Source: Hydrogenophaga flava NBRC 102514 | Lineage (GTDB): Bacteria; Pseudomonadota; Gammaproteobacteria; Burkholderiales; Burkholderiaceae_C | Direction of reading: 5' to 3' | DNA: 64,000 nucleotides | Assembly (NCBI RefSeq): GCF_001571145.1 | Contig: NZ_BCTF01000002.1 | Span: 248,001 to 312,000, forward strand | Shown here: piece by piece, positions 18,111 through 27,016 of the stretch | How positions within the stretch are numbered: the first letter of the stretch is position 1 | Layout: every line of letters starts with the position of its first letter | Program-made: the position numbers and the translations under genes | Notes under the pieces: model-generated | Told to the model about the DNA's origin: nothing | The model's database searches: none | The model's input: only the letters and a program-made list of their open reading frames with translations

Positions 18111-19343
18111 ATGACTGTTTCCGAGCGCCTTGCCGACGCCCAGACCCTGCTCGCCGAGCTGTGGCAGAACCTGCTGCGTTTCCCCTGGCGCACCACCGCG
18201 CTGACCCTGCGCGAGCGCTTCCGCGAAGACCGGCTGGGCGTGACCGCGTCCAGCCTCACCTTCACCACCACCATCTCGCTGGTGCCGCTGTTCACGGTGG
18301 CGCTGGCCATCTTCAGCGCCTTCCCCATGTTCGGCCGGTTGCAGATCACGCTGCAGCGCTGGCTGGTCGAGAGCCTGGTGCCCGACAACATCGCCAAGCA
18401 GGTGCTGAGCTACCTCAACCAGTTCGCGGCCAAGGCCGGGCAGATCGGCTGGGTGGGGGCGCTGATCCTGCTGGGCACTGCGCTGGCGCTGATCCTCACC
18501 ATCGACCGCAAGCTCAACGACATCTGGCGCGTGCGCACCTCGCGGCCGCTGACACAGCGTGTGCTGGTCTACTGGGCCGTGCTCACCCTGGGCCCGCTGC
18601 TGCTGGCCGCCAGCCTGACCGCCACCTCCTACGCCGTCACCAGCACCGGCGTGACTCGCTCGGGCAGTGTGCGCGTGCTGCTCGACTCGCTGCAGTTTGT
18701 GCTGATGACCGGCGGCATGGCCGCGCTCTACCGCTTCGTTCCCAACACCAAGGTGCGCTGGTCGCACGCGCTGGTGGGTGGCCTGTTCACCGCGGGTGCG
18801 CTGGAGCTCGCCAAGGGCGTGCTGGCCTGGTACCTGGGCCAGGTGCCGACCTACTCGGTGGTCTACGGCACCTTCGCCACCGTGCCCATCCTGCTGGTCT
18901 GGTTCTACGTGGCCTGGGTGATCGTGCTGCTGGGCGCGGTGGTCGCGGCCTACCTGCCCAGCCTGCTTTCGGGCATCGCCCGGCGCGGCAACTACCCGGG
19001 CTGGCGCTTCCAGCTGGCGCTGGAGACGCTGGTGCAGCTGCAGCTGGTGCGCGAGGCGCCAGCGCGTGGCTTGAGCCTCGACGCGCTGGCCCAGGCGCTG
19101 CAGGTCGATCCGCTGCACCTGGAGGAGCCGATCGGCGCGCTGGTGGCGCTCGACTGGCTGGGCCGGCTGGATGAAGAGGACGAACGTTACGTGCTGCTGC
19201 AGGACCCGGCCAATCTGCCGGTGGCCCCGCTGGCCCAGCGCCTGCTGCTGCCCGATTCGCCCAGCACCGAGGCCTTCTGGGCGGTCAGCGGGCTGCGGAA
19301 CATGACGGTGGCGCAGGCGCTGGCGGCGCCGTCGGTGCCTTGA
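18111..19343 (+). CDS. YihY/virulence-factor-BrkB family membrane protein
   Basis: A 410-residue inner-membrane protein. The N-terminal cytoplasmic helix region leads to RFREDRLGVTASSLTFTTTISLVPL, the conserved start of the YihY (formerly ribonuclease BN-like) domain, followed by about six membrane segments up to residue 285. The C-terminal ~120 residues are soluble, with a winged-helix-like segment. It ends immediately before the convergent P450 gene. YihY proteins have no settled function. Confidence 0.85.
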   Translation: MTVSERLADAQTLLAELWQNLLRFPWRTTALTLRERFREDRLGVTASSLTFTTTISLVPLFTVALAIFSAFPMFGRLQITLQRWLVESLVPDNIAKQVLSYLNQFAAKAGQIGWVGALILLGTALALILTIDRKLNDIWRVRTSRPLTQRVLVYWAVLTLGPLLLAASLTATSYAVTSTGVTRSGSVRVLLDSLQFVLMTGGMAALYRFVPNTKVRWSHALVGGLFTAGALELAKGVLAWYLGQVPTYSVVYGTFATVPILLVWFYVAWVIVLLGAVVAAYLPSLLSGIARRGNYPGWRFQLALETLVQLQLVREAPARGLSLDALAQALQVDPLHLEEPIGALVALDWLGRLDEEDERYVLLQDPANLPVAPLAQRLLLPDSPSTEAFWAVSGLRNMTVAQALAAPSVP

Positions 19344-20633
19344 TCAACCTGCGCTGAAAAGCGCCGACAGGAACCCCCGGAACCGCGCCCGCCCACCGCG
19401 CACCGGTGGCGCGCTGAGTTCAAAGCGTGGAAAGCGGTCCAGGAAGCGCCCGATGGCGATGCGGCCTTCGAGCCGCGCCAGGCTCAGGCCCGCGCACTGG
19501 TGGATGCCGAAGCCGAACGCCAGGTGTTTGTTGCCCTCGCGGCGCAGGTTCAGGGTTTCGGGGTGCTCGTACACCGCGGGGTCGCGGTTGGCGGCGCCGA
19601 TGCACAGGGTGACCAGTGCGCCGGCGTCCAGCACCTCGCCGCCCACCGTGGCCGCCGTCAGCGCACGCCGGTTGCCCAGCTGGTTGGACGACTCGAAGCG
19701 CAGGCATTCGTCCACCGCCAGCGTCAGCACCTGTTCCCGGGCCGCCTCGTTGGTGCCCGTCGCGAGCAGGTCGGCCAGCAGCTGTTCGCGCTGGGCCGGG
19801 AACTCCTGCATCAGGATCAGGCCGTTGCCGATCAGGTTGGTGGTGGTTTCGTGGCCGGCGTTGAGCAGGAAGATGCAGTTCTGCAGCAGCTCGACCTCGC
19901 TGAGCTTCTCGCCACTGGCCTCGCCCTGGATCAGGCGCGTGAGCACGTCGCGCTCCGGGTCACCCGGGGTCTGGCGCCGCTCGGCCACCAGCGTGCGCAG
20001 GTAGGCCAGCATTTCGGTCACGCTGCGGTTGCCGGCCGCGTGCTGTTCGGGCGTGGGCACGGGTTCAAGCGCGCCGAGGATGGCCAGCGACCAGTCGCGC
20101 AGCGGGCCGCGGTCGGCGTGCGGAACGCCCAGCAGGTTGCCGATGATCTCGACCGGGATCGCGGAGGCGAAGTCCTCGACCAGATCACCGCCACCCTGCG
20201 CCTCGATGCGGTCGAGCAGCTGGTCGACCAGGGTCACCAGGCCCGGTTCCATGTCGGCAATCGCGCGGCGGGTAAGGGCGCCCATGATCAGCTTGCGCAC
20301 CCGCGTGTGCAGCGGTGGGTCGTTGAACACCAGGCTGGTGGTGTGGTGCTCGTACAGCGGCGAGTCCACGCCGTACTTGGGCGCGAACTCGACGTGCTTG
20401 TCGGAGCTGAACACCGCGGCGTCGCGGTACACCGCCATCAAATCGGCGTGGCGCGTGAGGAAGAGCGAATCATCGGGCATGCGCCGCACCGGCTCGTGTT
20501 CGCGCAGCAGGGCGTAGACCGGGAACGGATTGGCCAGGAAGTCGGCGGGCAGGGCGCGCAGGTCGAACGTTGCGGTGATCTCGCGCGCGCGCTCGGCGCT
20601 CATGGGCGGGGTGATCTGTTGCGGCTGGATCAT
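19344..20633 (-). CDS. cytochrome P450
   Basis: A 429-residue soluble bacterial P450 monooxygenase. The heme-thiolate motif FGFGIHQCAG places the proximal cysteine at about residue 380. The I-helix oxygen-activation motif is NAGHETTTN, and the K-helix E-x-x-R occurs in DECLRF. The heme-proximal PLHTRVRKL region matches CYP107/CYP109-like proteins. No ferredoxin or reductase gene is adjacent, so electron partners must come from elsewhere. The ATG at 20633 is used; MSAERAREI ten codons later is an alternative. The MocR regulator gene lies upstream on the same strand, 32 bases away. Confidence 0.93.
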   Translation of the reverse strand: MIQPQQITPPMSAERAREITATFDLRALPADFLANPFPVYALLREHEPVRRMPDDSLFLTRHADLMAVYRDAAVFSSDKHVEFAPKYGVDSPLYEHHTTSLVFNDPPLHTRVRKLIMGALTRRAIADMEPGLVTLVDQLLDRIEAQGGGDLVEDFASAIPVEIIGNLLGVPHADRGPLRDWSLAILGALEPVPTPEQHAAGNRSVTEMLAYLRTLVAERRQTPGDPERDVLTRLIQGEASGEKLSEVELLQNCIFLLNAGHETTTNLIGNGLILMQEFPAQREQLLADLLATGTNEAAREQVLTLAVDECLRFESSNQLGNRRALTAATVGGEVLDAGALVTLCIGAANRDPAVYEHPETLNLRREGNKHLAFGFGIHQCAGLSLARLEGRIAIGRFLDRFPRFELSAPPVRGGRARFRGFLSALFSAG

Positions 20634-20665
20634 GGTGCGGCCATTCTGGCGCCGCCGCGCCGCGC

Positions 20666-22165
20666 TCAGGCGCGCTTCTTCTCGGGGTTTTCCTGCAGCA
20701 TCTGCCGCGCGATCTCGCCGATGCGCGCCACCGCCTGCATCTCCAGCGTGGTCCAGGGACCGGAGAAGTTCAGGCGCAGGCAGTTCCGGTAGCGGTCGGT
20801 GGCGGTGAAGAACCCGCCGGGGCCGAAGGTGATGCCTTCGGCGGCGCAGCGCTGGAACAGTTCCATGGCCGACAGGTCGGGCGCCAGCTCCAGCCAGAGC
20901 GTGTCGCCCGACGGCGGGTTGCTCACCTTGGTGCCCGGCGGGAAGTGGTGCGCGATCAGGCGGCGCGCCTCGTTGCGGCGCTGGTTCATGTAGGTGGTCA
21001 GGCGCCGCAGGTGGGCCTCGTAGCTGCCCTGGCTCAGCAGGTCGGCCAGGGCTTCCTCCAGCACCACCGGCGTGGCCGCACCCTGCAGCCGCTTGTGCGA
21101 GGCCACGCTGTCGCGCCAGCGGCCTGCCTCGACCCAGCCCAGGCGGATGCCGGGTGTGAGCGTCTTGGCAAACGAACCGCAGACCATGACGTTGCCGTCG
21201 GTGTCGAAGGACTTGGCGGCTTTGCGGCGCTCGTCGCCGGCCAGCAGGTCGTTGAACACCACATCCTCGATCAGCGGCACCCGCCGCTGCGCCAGCAGCT
21301 TCACCAGCTTCTGTTTGGCGCTGATCGGCATCACCGAACCCAGCGGGTTGGACAGCGTGGGCGCGGCCAGCACGGCCTTGACCGGCTGCGTGTCCAGCGC
21401 GAGTTCGAGCGCGGGCAGGGACAGGCCGGTGGCGGGGTGCGTGGGGATCTCCAGCACGCGCAGGCCCAGCGACTCGATCAGGTCGAGGTAGCCGAAGAAG
21501 GTGGGCGACTCCAGCGCCACCACGTCGCCGGGCTGGGTCACGGCGCGCAGGCAAAGGCTGACGGCCTGGGTGCAGCTGGCGGTGATGACGATGTGCGCCG
21601 CGTCCAGCGCGCAGCCCAGGTGCAGCGCGCGCCGCGCGACGGCCTGGCGCAGGGCGGGGCGGCCGGCGTCGGCCTTGTTGTATTCGGTCAGGCTGTGGCG
21701 GTGCACGCGCGAGGCGCGGCCGATGGCGACGCGCAGGCGCTCTTCGTCGAACAGCGTGCTCTGTTCGGGCGCGAAGCCGCCGAAGCTGGCGCGGTCGCCC
21801 GGCTGGTGCAGCATGGCGAAGCCCTCGGAACGGGTCTGCCGCTCGACCAGAAAGCTGCGCTGCGGCGGCGCGCTCAGGCCGGGCTGGGCGATGCGCTGTG
21901 GGCGCCGCACGAAGTAGCCGGCCTTGGGGCGCGCCTGCGCCAGACCCTGTTCTTCGAGCTGGCGGTAGGCCTGCAGCGCGGTGGAGATCGACACGCCGTG
22001 TGTCACTGAGGTCTCGCGCACCGAGGGCAGGCGCTGGCCAGCCTTGAGGGTGCCCCCATGAATGAGCTGTGCCAGGGCCTGCGCGATCTGCTGGTACAGC
22101 GGCGTGTCGGGGGGCGACACCGGTGGAACCGGGCGCAGCGCGGGGGGCTGGGAGGGCTCGGGCAT
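20666..22165 (-). CDS. MocR-type GntR/aminotransferase regulator
   Basis: A 499-residue chimeric transcription factor. The N-terminal GntR winged helix (residues ~20-90: LYQQIAQALAQLIHGG, LPSVRETSV, HGVSISTALQAYRQLE) is joined by a linker to an aminotransferase fold-type-I domain. The PLP-binding lysine is probably Lys334 in GSFAKTLTPGIRLGW. Such regulators sense a PLP-linked metabolite. The gene diverges from the DUF2917 gene across a perfect palindrome, the likely operator. It may be co-transcribed with the downstream P450. Confidence 0.9.
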   Translation of the reverse strand: MPEPSQPPALRPVPPVSPPDTPLYQQIAQALAQLIHGGTLKAGQRLPSVRETSVTHGVSISTALQAYRQLEEQGLAQARPKAGYFVRRPQRIAQPGLSAPPQRSFLVERQTRSEGFAMLHQPGDRASFGGFAPEQSTLFDEERLRVAIGRASRVHRHSLTEYNKADAGRPALRQAVARRALHLGCALDAAHIVITASCTQAVSLCLRAVTQPGDVVALESPTFFGYLDLIESLGLRVLEIPTHPATGLSLPALELALDTQPVKAVLAAPTLSNPLGSVMPISAKQKLVKLLAQRRVPLIEDVVFNDLLAGDERRKAAKSFDTDGNVMVCGSFAKTLTPGIRLGWVEAGRWRDSVASHKRLQGAATPVVLEEALADLLSQGSYEAHLRRLTTYMNQRRNEARRLIAHHFPPGTKVSNPPSGDTLWLELAPDLSAMELFQRCAAEGITFGPGGFFTATDRYRNCLRLNFSGPWTTLEMQAVARIGEIARQMLQENPEKKRA

Positions 22166-22247
22166 GGACGGTCCATGCTAACCGAGCGCCGGCGGGCCGG
22201 CGCCGCCGGTGGTCTGCCGCCGACCAGCACAGTTGGGTGCCAAGCCG

Positions 22248-22273
22248 ACCACACAGATGCGGATCTGTGTGGT
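22248..22273. promoter_or_regulatory. perfect palindrome, candidate MocR operator
   Basis: Arms ACCACACAGAT (22248-22258) and ATCTGTGTGGT (22263-22273) are exact reverse complements around GCGG. The site lies in the 195-base divergent interval between the MocR gene and the DUF2917 gene, where autoregulation and control of the neighbour would occur. Confidence 0.6.
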
Positions 22274-22360
22274 GCTGAGCGGGCATGCTGCTGCCGACCT
22301 GTGTCTGTTGCGATGGGACGGAACACCGGACAGTGGGGCCTCATTCACGAAAGGTCCGAC

Positions 22361-22729
22361 ATGTCCACCAGCCAGCCCTCCGCCACCCGCCTGTTCCCGC
22401 TGCAGACCCGCGTGATCCACGCCAGCGCCGGCATGCGCCTGCGCGTGGTCAGCGGCCGGCTCTGGCTGACGCAGCCGAACATGGCGCAGGACCTGTTCCT
22501 GGGCCCGGGCGCGGTGGTCGATCTGCTGCAGGACTGGGTGGTGATCGGCGCCGATGCCGAGCCCAGGCCGCAGGACGGCGCGCCAGAGGCCTACAGCGAA
22601 TACCTGCTGGTGTCCCTGGTGCCGGCGACACCGCGCCCGCGCATCCTGGCGGCGCTGCGGGACGCCCTGGCGTCGGCAGGCCGCAGGCTCGGCGCGCTGG
22701 GGCCGGCCCTGGTCAGGCGCTCTTCGTAG
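22361..22729 (+). CDS. DUF2917 protein
   Basis: A 122-residue small protein. Residues 10-60 (RLFPLQTRVIHASAGMRLRVVSGRLWLTQ) match the start of DUF2917, a short beta-rich cupin-like domain common in betaproteobacteria. The C-terminal part is helical and basic (RPRILAALRDALASAGRRLGAL). GAAAGG precedes the ATG at 22361. Being divergent from the MocR gene across the palindrome, it is a candidate MocR target. Function is unknown. Its end overlaps the 3' end of the convergent sensor-kinase gene by 17 bases. Confidence 0.65.
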   Translation: MSTSQPSATRLFPLQTRVIHASAGMRLRVVSGRLWLTQPNMAQDLFLGPGAVVDLLQDWVVIGADAEPRPQDGAPEAYSEYLLVSLVPATPRPRILAALRDALASAGRRLGALGPALVRRSS

Positions 22730-25700
22730 GCAAGGAAAAGTAGAAGGTGGCGCCGAAGTCGATGGCGCCTTCGGCCCACGCCCGGCCGCCGTGCCGGGCC
22801 ACGATCCTGAACACGGTGGCCAGGCCGACGCCCGTGCCTTCGAAGTCCTCGACGCGATGCAGGCGCTGGAAGACACCGAACAGCTTGTCGCTGTACTTCA
22901 TGTCGAAGCCCGCGCCGTTGTCGCGCACAAAGATCACCACTTCACCGGACCGCTCGGGCTGACAGCCGATGGTGATCTCCGTCCGCTCGCGCTTGCGGGT
23001 GTACTTCAGGGCGTTCGAGACCAGGTTCACCAGGACCACGCGCAGCATCGCCTGGTCACCCTCGACCACCGGCAACTTGGCAATCTCCCAGTGGATGTCC
23101 CGGCCGTGTGTTTCCAGCGCCATCTCCGCAAGCACGTCGTTCACCAGCGCCTCCAGGTCGACCGCAGAGCGACTCATCTGCGCGCTTCCCGCCCGCGAGA
23201 ACGAGAGCAGATCGTCGATCAGCGTGCCCATGCGGCGGGTCGCTCGGGCAATCATGTCGACGTACCGGTGGTCTTCCTCACCGAGCGTGGGGCCGGCGCT
23301 GTCGCGCAGCAGCGTGAGGTAGCCGTCGATGTGGCGCAGCGGCGCCCGCAGGTCGTGCGAGACCGACGAGGAGAAGGCCTCCAGCTCCTTGTTCTTGGCG
23401 GCCAGTTCTGCGGTCCGTTCGCACACCTGCCGCTCCAGTTGCTGGTTGTAGCGCCGGATGCGGCGCATGCGAAGCCGGTCAACGCCGTACACCAGGCCCG
23501 CGAGAAACACCACCACCAGACCCATGAACCACCAGGTGTTCCACCAGGGCGGGGTGATGACAACGGTGAGGTTGGTGCCCAGGGTGTTCCACACGCCGTC
23601 CTCGTTCGATCCCTGCGACTGGAACAGGTAGTTGCCCGGCGGCAGGCTGGTGTAGACGGCCAGACGCTCATTGCTGTTGACCTCGCGCCAGCTGGATTCG
23701 AAGCCGAGCAGCCGGTAACGGTACCGGTTCTTGGGCGGCGCGACGTAGCTCAGCGCGGCGAACTCGAACGAGAGGCTGTTCTGGAAATGGGGCAGGGTCA
23801 GCGAGGACACCCGGTTGATGTTCTTCTCCAGCACCGCCGGCTCGCCACCGACCGGCACAGACTTGCCGAACAGCCGGAAATCGGTGAGCAGCACCGGCGG
23901 CACGAACGGGTTGTCCTCCATGCGGGCGGGGTCGAAGACGTTGAAGCCGTTGATGCCGCCGAAGTACATCTCCCCGGTGCGGGCGCTCTTGTGGAAGGCG
24001 GTGAAGACGTTGAACTCGTTGCTCTGCAGGCCATCGAGCACGTCGTAGTTCCGGAACGTCTTCGTCTCGGGGTTGAAGCGGGCGAGACCGTTGTTGGTGC
24101 TGATCCAGAGGTGGCCCTGCCCGTCCTCCAGGAGGCCTTCGATGGTGTTGTTCGGAAGTCCCTCCTTCTGCGTGTAGACGCTTGTGCAGATGCCACGGGC
24201 GCGGTCGAAGGCACACAGGCCGCCGGTGGTGCCCACCCAGAACCGGCCCGCCTGGTCTTCGTGCAGCACCCGCACGGCGTCGTCGGGCAGGCTGGACAGG
24301 TCCTTCGGATTGCTCCGGTACCGGGTGAAGGTCTCCGTGGCCGCATCGAAACGGTTGAGACCGCCACCTTCCGTGCCCACCCACAAGGTGCGTGCGCGGT
24401 CCTCGTAGATGTCGGTGACCGAACCGCCGCCGAGGCTGCCCGGGTTGCCCGGCTCGTGCCGGTACTGCCGGAACGTTTCCGTCGCACGGTCAAAGCGGTT
24501 CAGCCCGTTGTTCCATCCGCCCGCCCAGAGGACGCCGCTGGTGTCGCGGTAGAGCGCACGGATGATGTCGTCGCTGAGGGCCTGGGGGTTGTCCGCGGAC
24601 GCCCTGTAGGCCTTGAACCGCTGGGTGGCGGGATCGAAGCGGTTCAGCCCGCCGTTGTAGGTGCCGAACCAGAGCGTGCCATCCGGGTCTTCCTGCGTGG
24701 CCGTCACCGACCCGTTGGAGATGCTGGCCGGATCGTTCGGGTCGTTGCGATAGGTTCGCCACGTGTTGGCCCCTCGATCCCATCGGTTGAGGGTCCGGTC
24801 GTTGCCGATCCACACGATGCCGTTGCGGTCTTCGAAGACAGAGAGGATGAAGTTGTCTGCCACACTGTTGGCGTCTGGCCCGTGCCGGTAGCGGGCGAAC
24901 TTGGGCGGCCGTGTGGATAGCTTGTTCGCGCCGCCGCCCAGGGTGGCCATCCACAGCGTTCCGGACGGGTCTTGCCAGAACGAGCTGATGAAGTTGTTGC
25001 GCAGGCTGTGCGGGTTGCTGGGGTCGTTCCTGTACTGGATGACCTGACCCAGGGCCAGGTCCAGTTTCAAGACCCCCGCGCCTTCCGTGCCCAGCCAGAG
25101 GACGCCGTGTGCATCCTCATGGAGGTCCTTGATCGCGTTGAGACTGGCCGCGTCCCGCAGACCGTTCGCGATGGGATGTCGTGTGACACGACCGGTCTGG
25201 CGATCCAGCGAGGCCAGGCCCCCGCTGGTCAACACCCAGAACCTTCCGGCCCGGTCTTCGTGGACCGCGTGCACGCGCGGGTTGGGCAGCGAGTGCGGGT
25301 CTTCGGGTTGAGCGGTGTACCGGGTGATCCGGCCCGTGGCCGGGTCCAGCCGGTTCAGTCCTGCGTCCGCCGTGCCGATCCAGAGCATCTGTTCCGAATC
25401 CTGGTAGACGCTTTCGAGGTTGTTGCTGCCCAGGCTGTTGGCGTTCTGCGGGTCGTGGCGGAAGTAGGTCACGGCACCTGTGCGCAGATCGATCCGGTTG
25501 AGGCCGCTGTCGTTGGTGGCCACCCAGAGCACCCCCTGCGGGTCCTCCAGCAGGCCCTTTCTGGAGATGCTGTTGCTGCTCAGGCTGGTGGGGCTGGAAG
25601 GGTCGTGGCGATAGTGCGTGAAGGTCTCGGTGGCGGGGTCGAACCGGTCGACCCCGCCACCGGTGGTGCCCAGCCACAACACCCCGTCTCCCCCGGCGTG

Positions 25701-26033
25701 TATCGCGTGGACGGTGTTGTGTGCAAGGCTGTTGGGGTTGTCCCGGTCGAAGCGGAAGGTCCGCAGGGAATAGCCGTCGTAGCGGCTCAGGCCGTCACCG
25801 GTGGCAAACCACAGGAAGCCCTGGGTGTCCTGCGCGATGCCGTACACATTGCCCGAAGGCAGTCCCGATTCGCCTGTCAGTGCCGTGAACTGTGCGTCCC
25901 TGCCAGGCACGACGGTCAGTTGCACGACATCCGGGACCCCGCGGGCATGGACTGATGTCGCCACCGAGCCCACGAGCGCCAGCACCGCAAGAAATCGCGT
26001 GATCAGCGTTCCCAAGGATGCGCAAGCGTTCAT
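22713..26033 (-). CDS. two-component sensor kinase with 14-blade Reg_prop propeller
   Basis: A large membrane sensor of 1106 residues. A signal peptide (LITRFLAVLALVGSV, ARG) is followed by fourteen Reg_prop repeats of about 45-50 residues, each with a variant of D-x-x-G-x-LW-x-GT-x-GGLNRFD, which would fold as two seven-bladed propellers in the periplasm. A Y_Y_Y domain (about 760-825) and one membrane span (about 834-852) come next. The kinase has a coiled linker, His893 in VSHDLRAPL, an N box NLVSNALKYT and G boxes DNGAGFD and GTGVGLA. There is no receiver domain and no response-regulator gene adjacent. The ATG at 26033 is preferred to a TTG five codons upstream. Confidence 0.9.
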   Translation of the reverse strand: MNACASLGTLITRFLAVLALVGSVATSVHARGVPDVVQLTVVPGRDAQFTALTGESGLPSGNVYGIAQDTQGFLWFATGDGLSRYDGYSLRTFRFDRDNPNSLAHNTVHAIHAGGDGVLWLGTTGGGVDRFDPATETFTHYRHDPSSPTSLSSNSISRKGLLEDPQGVLWVATNDSGLNRIDLRTGAVTYFRHDPQNANSLGSNNLESVYQDSEQMLWIGTADAGLNRLDPATGRITRYTAQPEDPHSLPNPRVHAVHEDRAGRFWVLTSGGLASLDRQTGRVTRHPIANGLRDAASLNAIKDLHEDAHGVLWLGTEGAGVLKLDLALGQVIQYRNDPSNPHSLRNNFISSFWQDPSGTLWMATLGGGANKLSTRPPKFARYRHGPDANSVADNFILSVFEDRNGIVWIGNDRTLNRWDRGANTWRTYRNDPNDPASISNGSVTATQEDPDGTLWFGTYNGGLNRFDPATQRFKAYRASADNPQALSDDIIRALYRDTSGVLWAGGWNNGLNRFDRATETFRQYRHEPGNPGSLGGGSVTDIYEDRARTLWVGTEGGGLNRFDAATETFTRYRSNPKDLSSLPDDAVRVLHEDQAGRFWVGTTGGLCAFDRARGICTSVYTQKEGLPNNTIEGLLEDGQGHLWISTNNGLARFNPETKTFRNYDVLDGLQSNEFNVFTAFHKSARTGEMYFGGINGFNVFDPARMEDNPFVPPVLLTDFRLFGKSVPVGGEPAVLEKNINRVSSLTLPHFQNSLSFEFAALSYVAPPKNRYRYRLLGFESSWREVNSNERLAVYTSLPPGNYLFQSQGSNEDGVWNTLGTNLTVVITPPWWNTWWFMGLVVVFLAGLVYGVDRLRMRRIRRYNQQLERQVCERTAELAAKNKELEAFSSSVSHDLRAPLRHIDGYLTLLRDSAGPTLGEEDHRYVDMIARATRRMGTLIDDLLSFSRAGSAQMSRSAVDLEALVNDVLAEMALETHGRDIHWEIAKLPVVEGDQAMLRVVLVNLVSNALKYTRKRERTEITIGCQPERSGEVVIFVRDNGAGFDMKYSDKLFGVFQRLHRVEDFEGTGVGLATVFRIVARHGGRAWAEGAIDFGATFYFSLPTKSA

Positions 26034-26195
26034 CACTTTTGTCGCCAATCAGGTGCATTTCGATATTTACTTTTCGCTACACATTCTTCAGTATTGCAGG
26101 CCTTCCCGTGGTTGACAAATGTCACGGTTCCCGCTGCGGTGTGGACGAAGCCTGTCCGTCGGGTGCGTTTGCGTTGCGTCTGCGCCCTTTCGGCG

Positions 26196-27014
26196 TCAGC
26201 GTGTGAGGAAGTCGCGGATGGCGAACAGGGTCAGGTCGGGGGTTTCGGTCATCTGGTGGTGGCCGACCGGCAGGGTCACCACCTGCACCGTCTTGCCCGC
26301 TGCCTGTGCGGCCTTGAACAGCCCCTGTGCGGCCTTGGGCTGGGTCATCTGGTCCACGCCACCGAGCAGGAACAGCACCGGGCAGGTGAGGGCGGCCATG
26401 GCCGCTTCACCGCCCGCGTAGCGGTCGCAGGCCACAAAGCCGCGGTGGAACACGTTGACCTTGGGGTTGCTGCGCAGCACGCGCCGGCCCAGCGCCATGC
26501 CGGCGCCGTAGACCCAGGTGCCCGGGCCCAGCGCCGAGGGCGGCGCGGCCAGCGTCGAGCGCGAGAACACGTTGACCATGGTCAGCGCCTTCTCGGGTTC
26601 GTTGAGCGAGGCTTCGATCAGCGCGGGCGACACCTTCATCAGGAAAGCGGTGCCCACCAGCACCGTGTGCGTCACGCGATCTTTCAGGCGCGCCGCCGCT
26701 TCCATGGCGATCAGCGAACCCCAGCTGTGGCCGACCAGCGCGGCTTTCTGCACGCCGGCGGTATCGAGCAGGGCGCCGATGAAGTCGGCCGCTTCTTCGA
26801 CCGTGGAGGGCGCTTCGCCGGCGCTGCGGCAGTGGCCGGGCAGATCGACAGCCAGCACGTTGAAGCCGTGGTTCGCGAGGTAGCGGCTCTGCAGGATCCA
26901 GACGCTGTGGTCGTTGAGCACGCCGTGGATGAAAACGACGGTGGGTTTGGCCGGGTCGAAGGCCTTGCCGCCGGTGTAGCAATAGGTACTGGCGCCGTTG
27001 ACTTGCAGGTACAT
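26196..27014 (-). CDS. alpha/beta hydrolase
   Basis: A 272-residue cytoplasmic alpha/beta hydrolase. It has the oxyanion motif FIHGVLNDHSVW near 29-40, the nucleophile elbow GHSWGS (serine near 97), an acid in LGGVDQMT and the catalytic histidine in VGHHQM near the C terminus. The active-site VDLPGHCRS segment is typical of ester and C-C hydrolases. It starts two bases after the stop of metY on the same strand, so co-transcription is likely. Substrate unknown; homoserine acetyltransferase activity is unlikely because the lid region differs. Confidence 0.85.
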   Translation of the reverse strand: MYLQVNGASTYCYTGGKAFDPAKPTVVFIHGVLNDHSVWILQSRYLANHGFNVLAVDLPGHCRSAGEAPSTVEEAADFIGALLDTAGVQKAALVGHSWGSLIAMEAAARLKDRVTHTVLVGTAFLMKVSPALIEASLNEPEKALTMVNVFSRSTLAAPPSALGPGTWVYGAGMALGRRVLRSNPKVNVFHRGFVACDRYAGGEAAMAALTCPVLFLLGGVDQMTQPKAAQGLFKAAQAAGKTVQVVTLPVGHHQMTETPDLTLFAIRDFLTR

Positions 27015-27016
27015 GG

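Noticed and set aside
22554-24920. A 788-codon open frame antisense to the sensor kinase
   Set aside because: It lies wholly opposite the repeat-rich propeller coding sequence, shows low-complexity translation without recognisable domains, and is a by-product of high GC at third positions.
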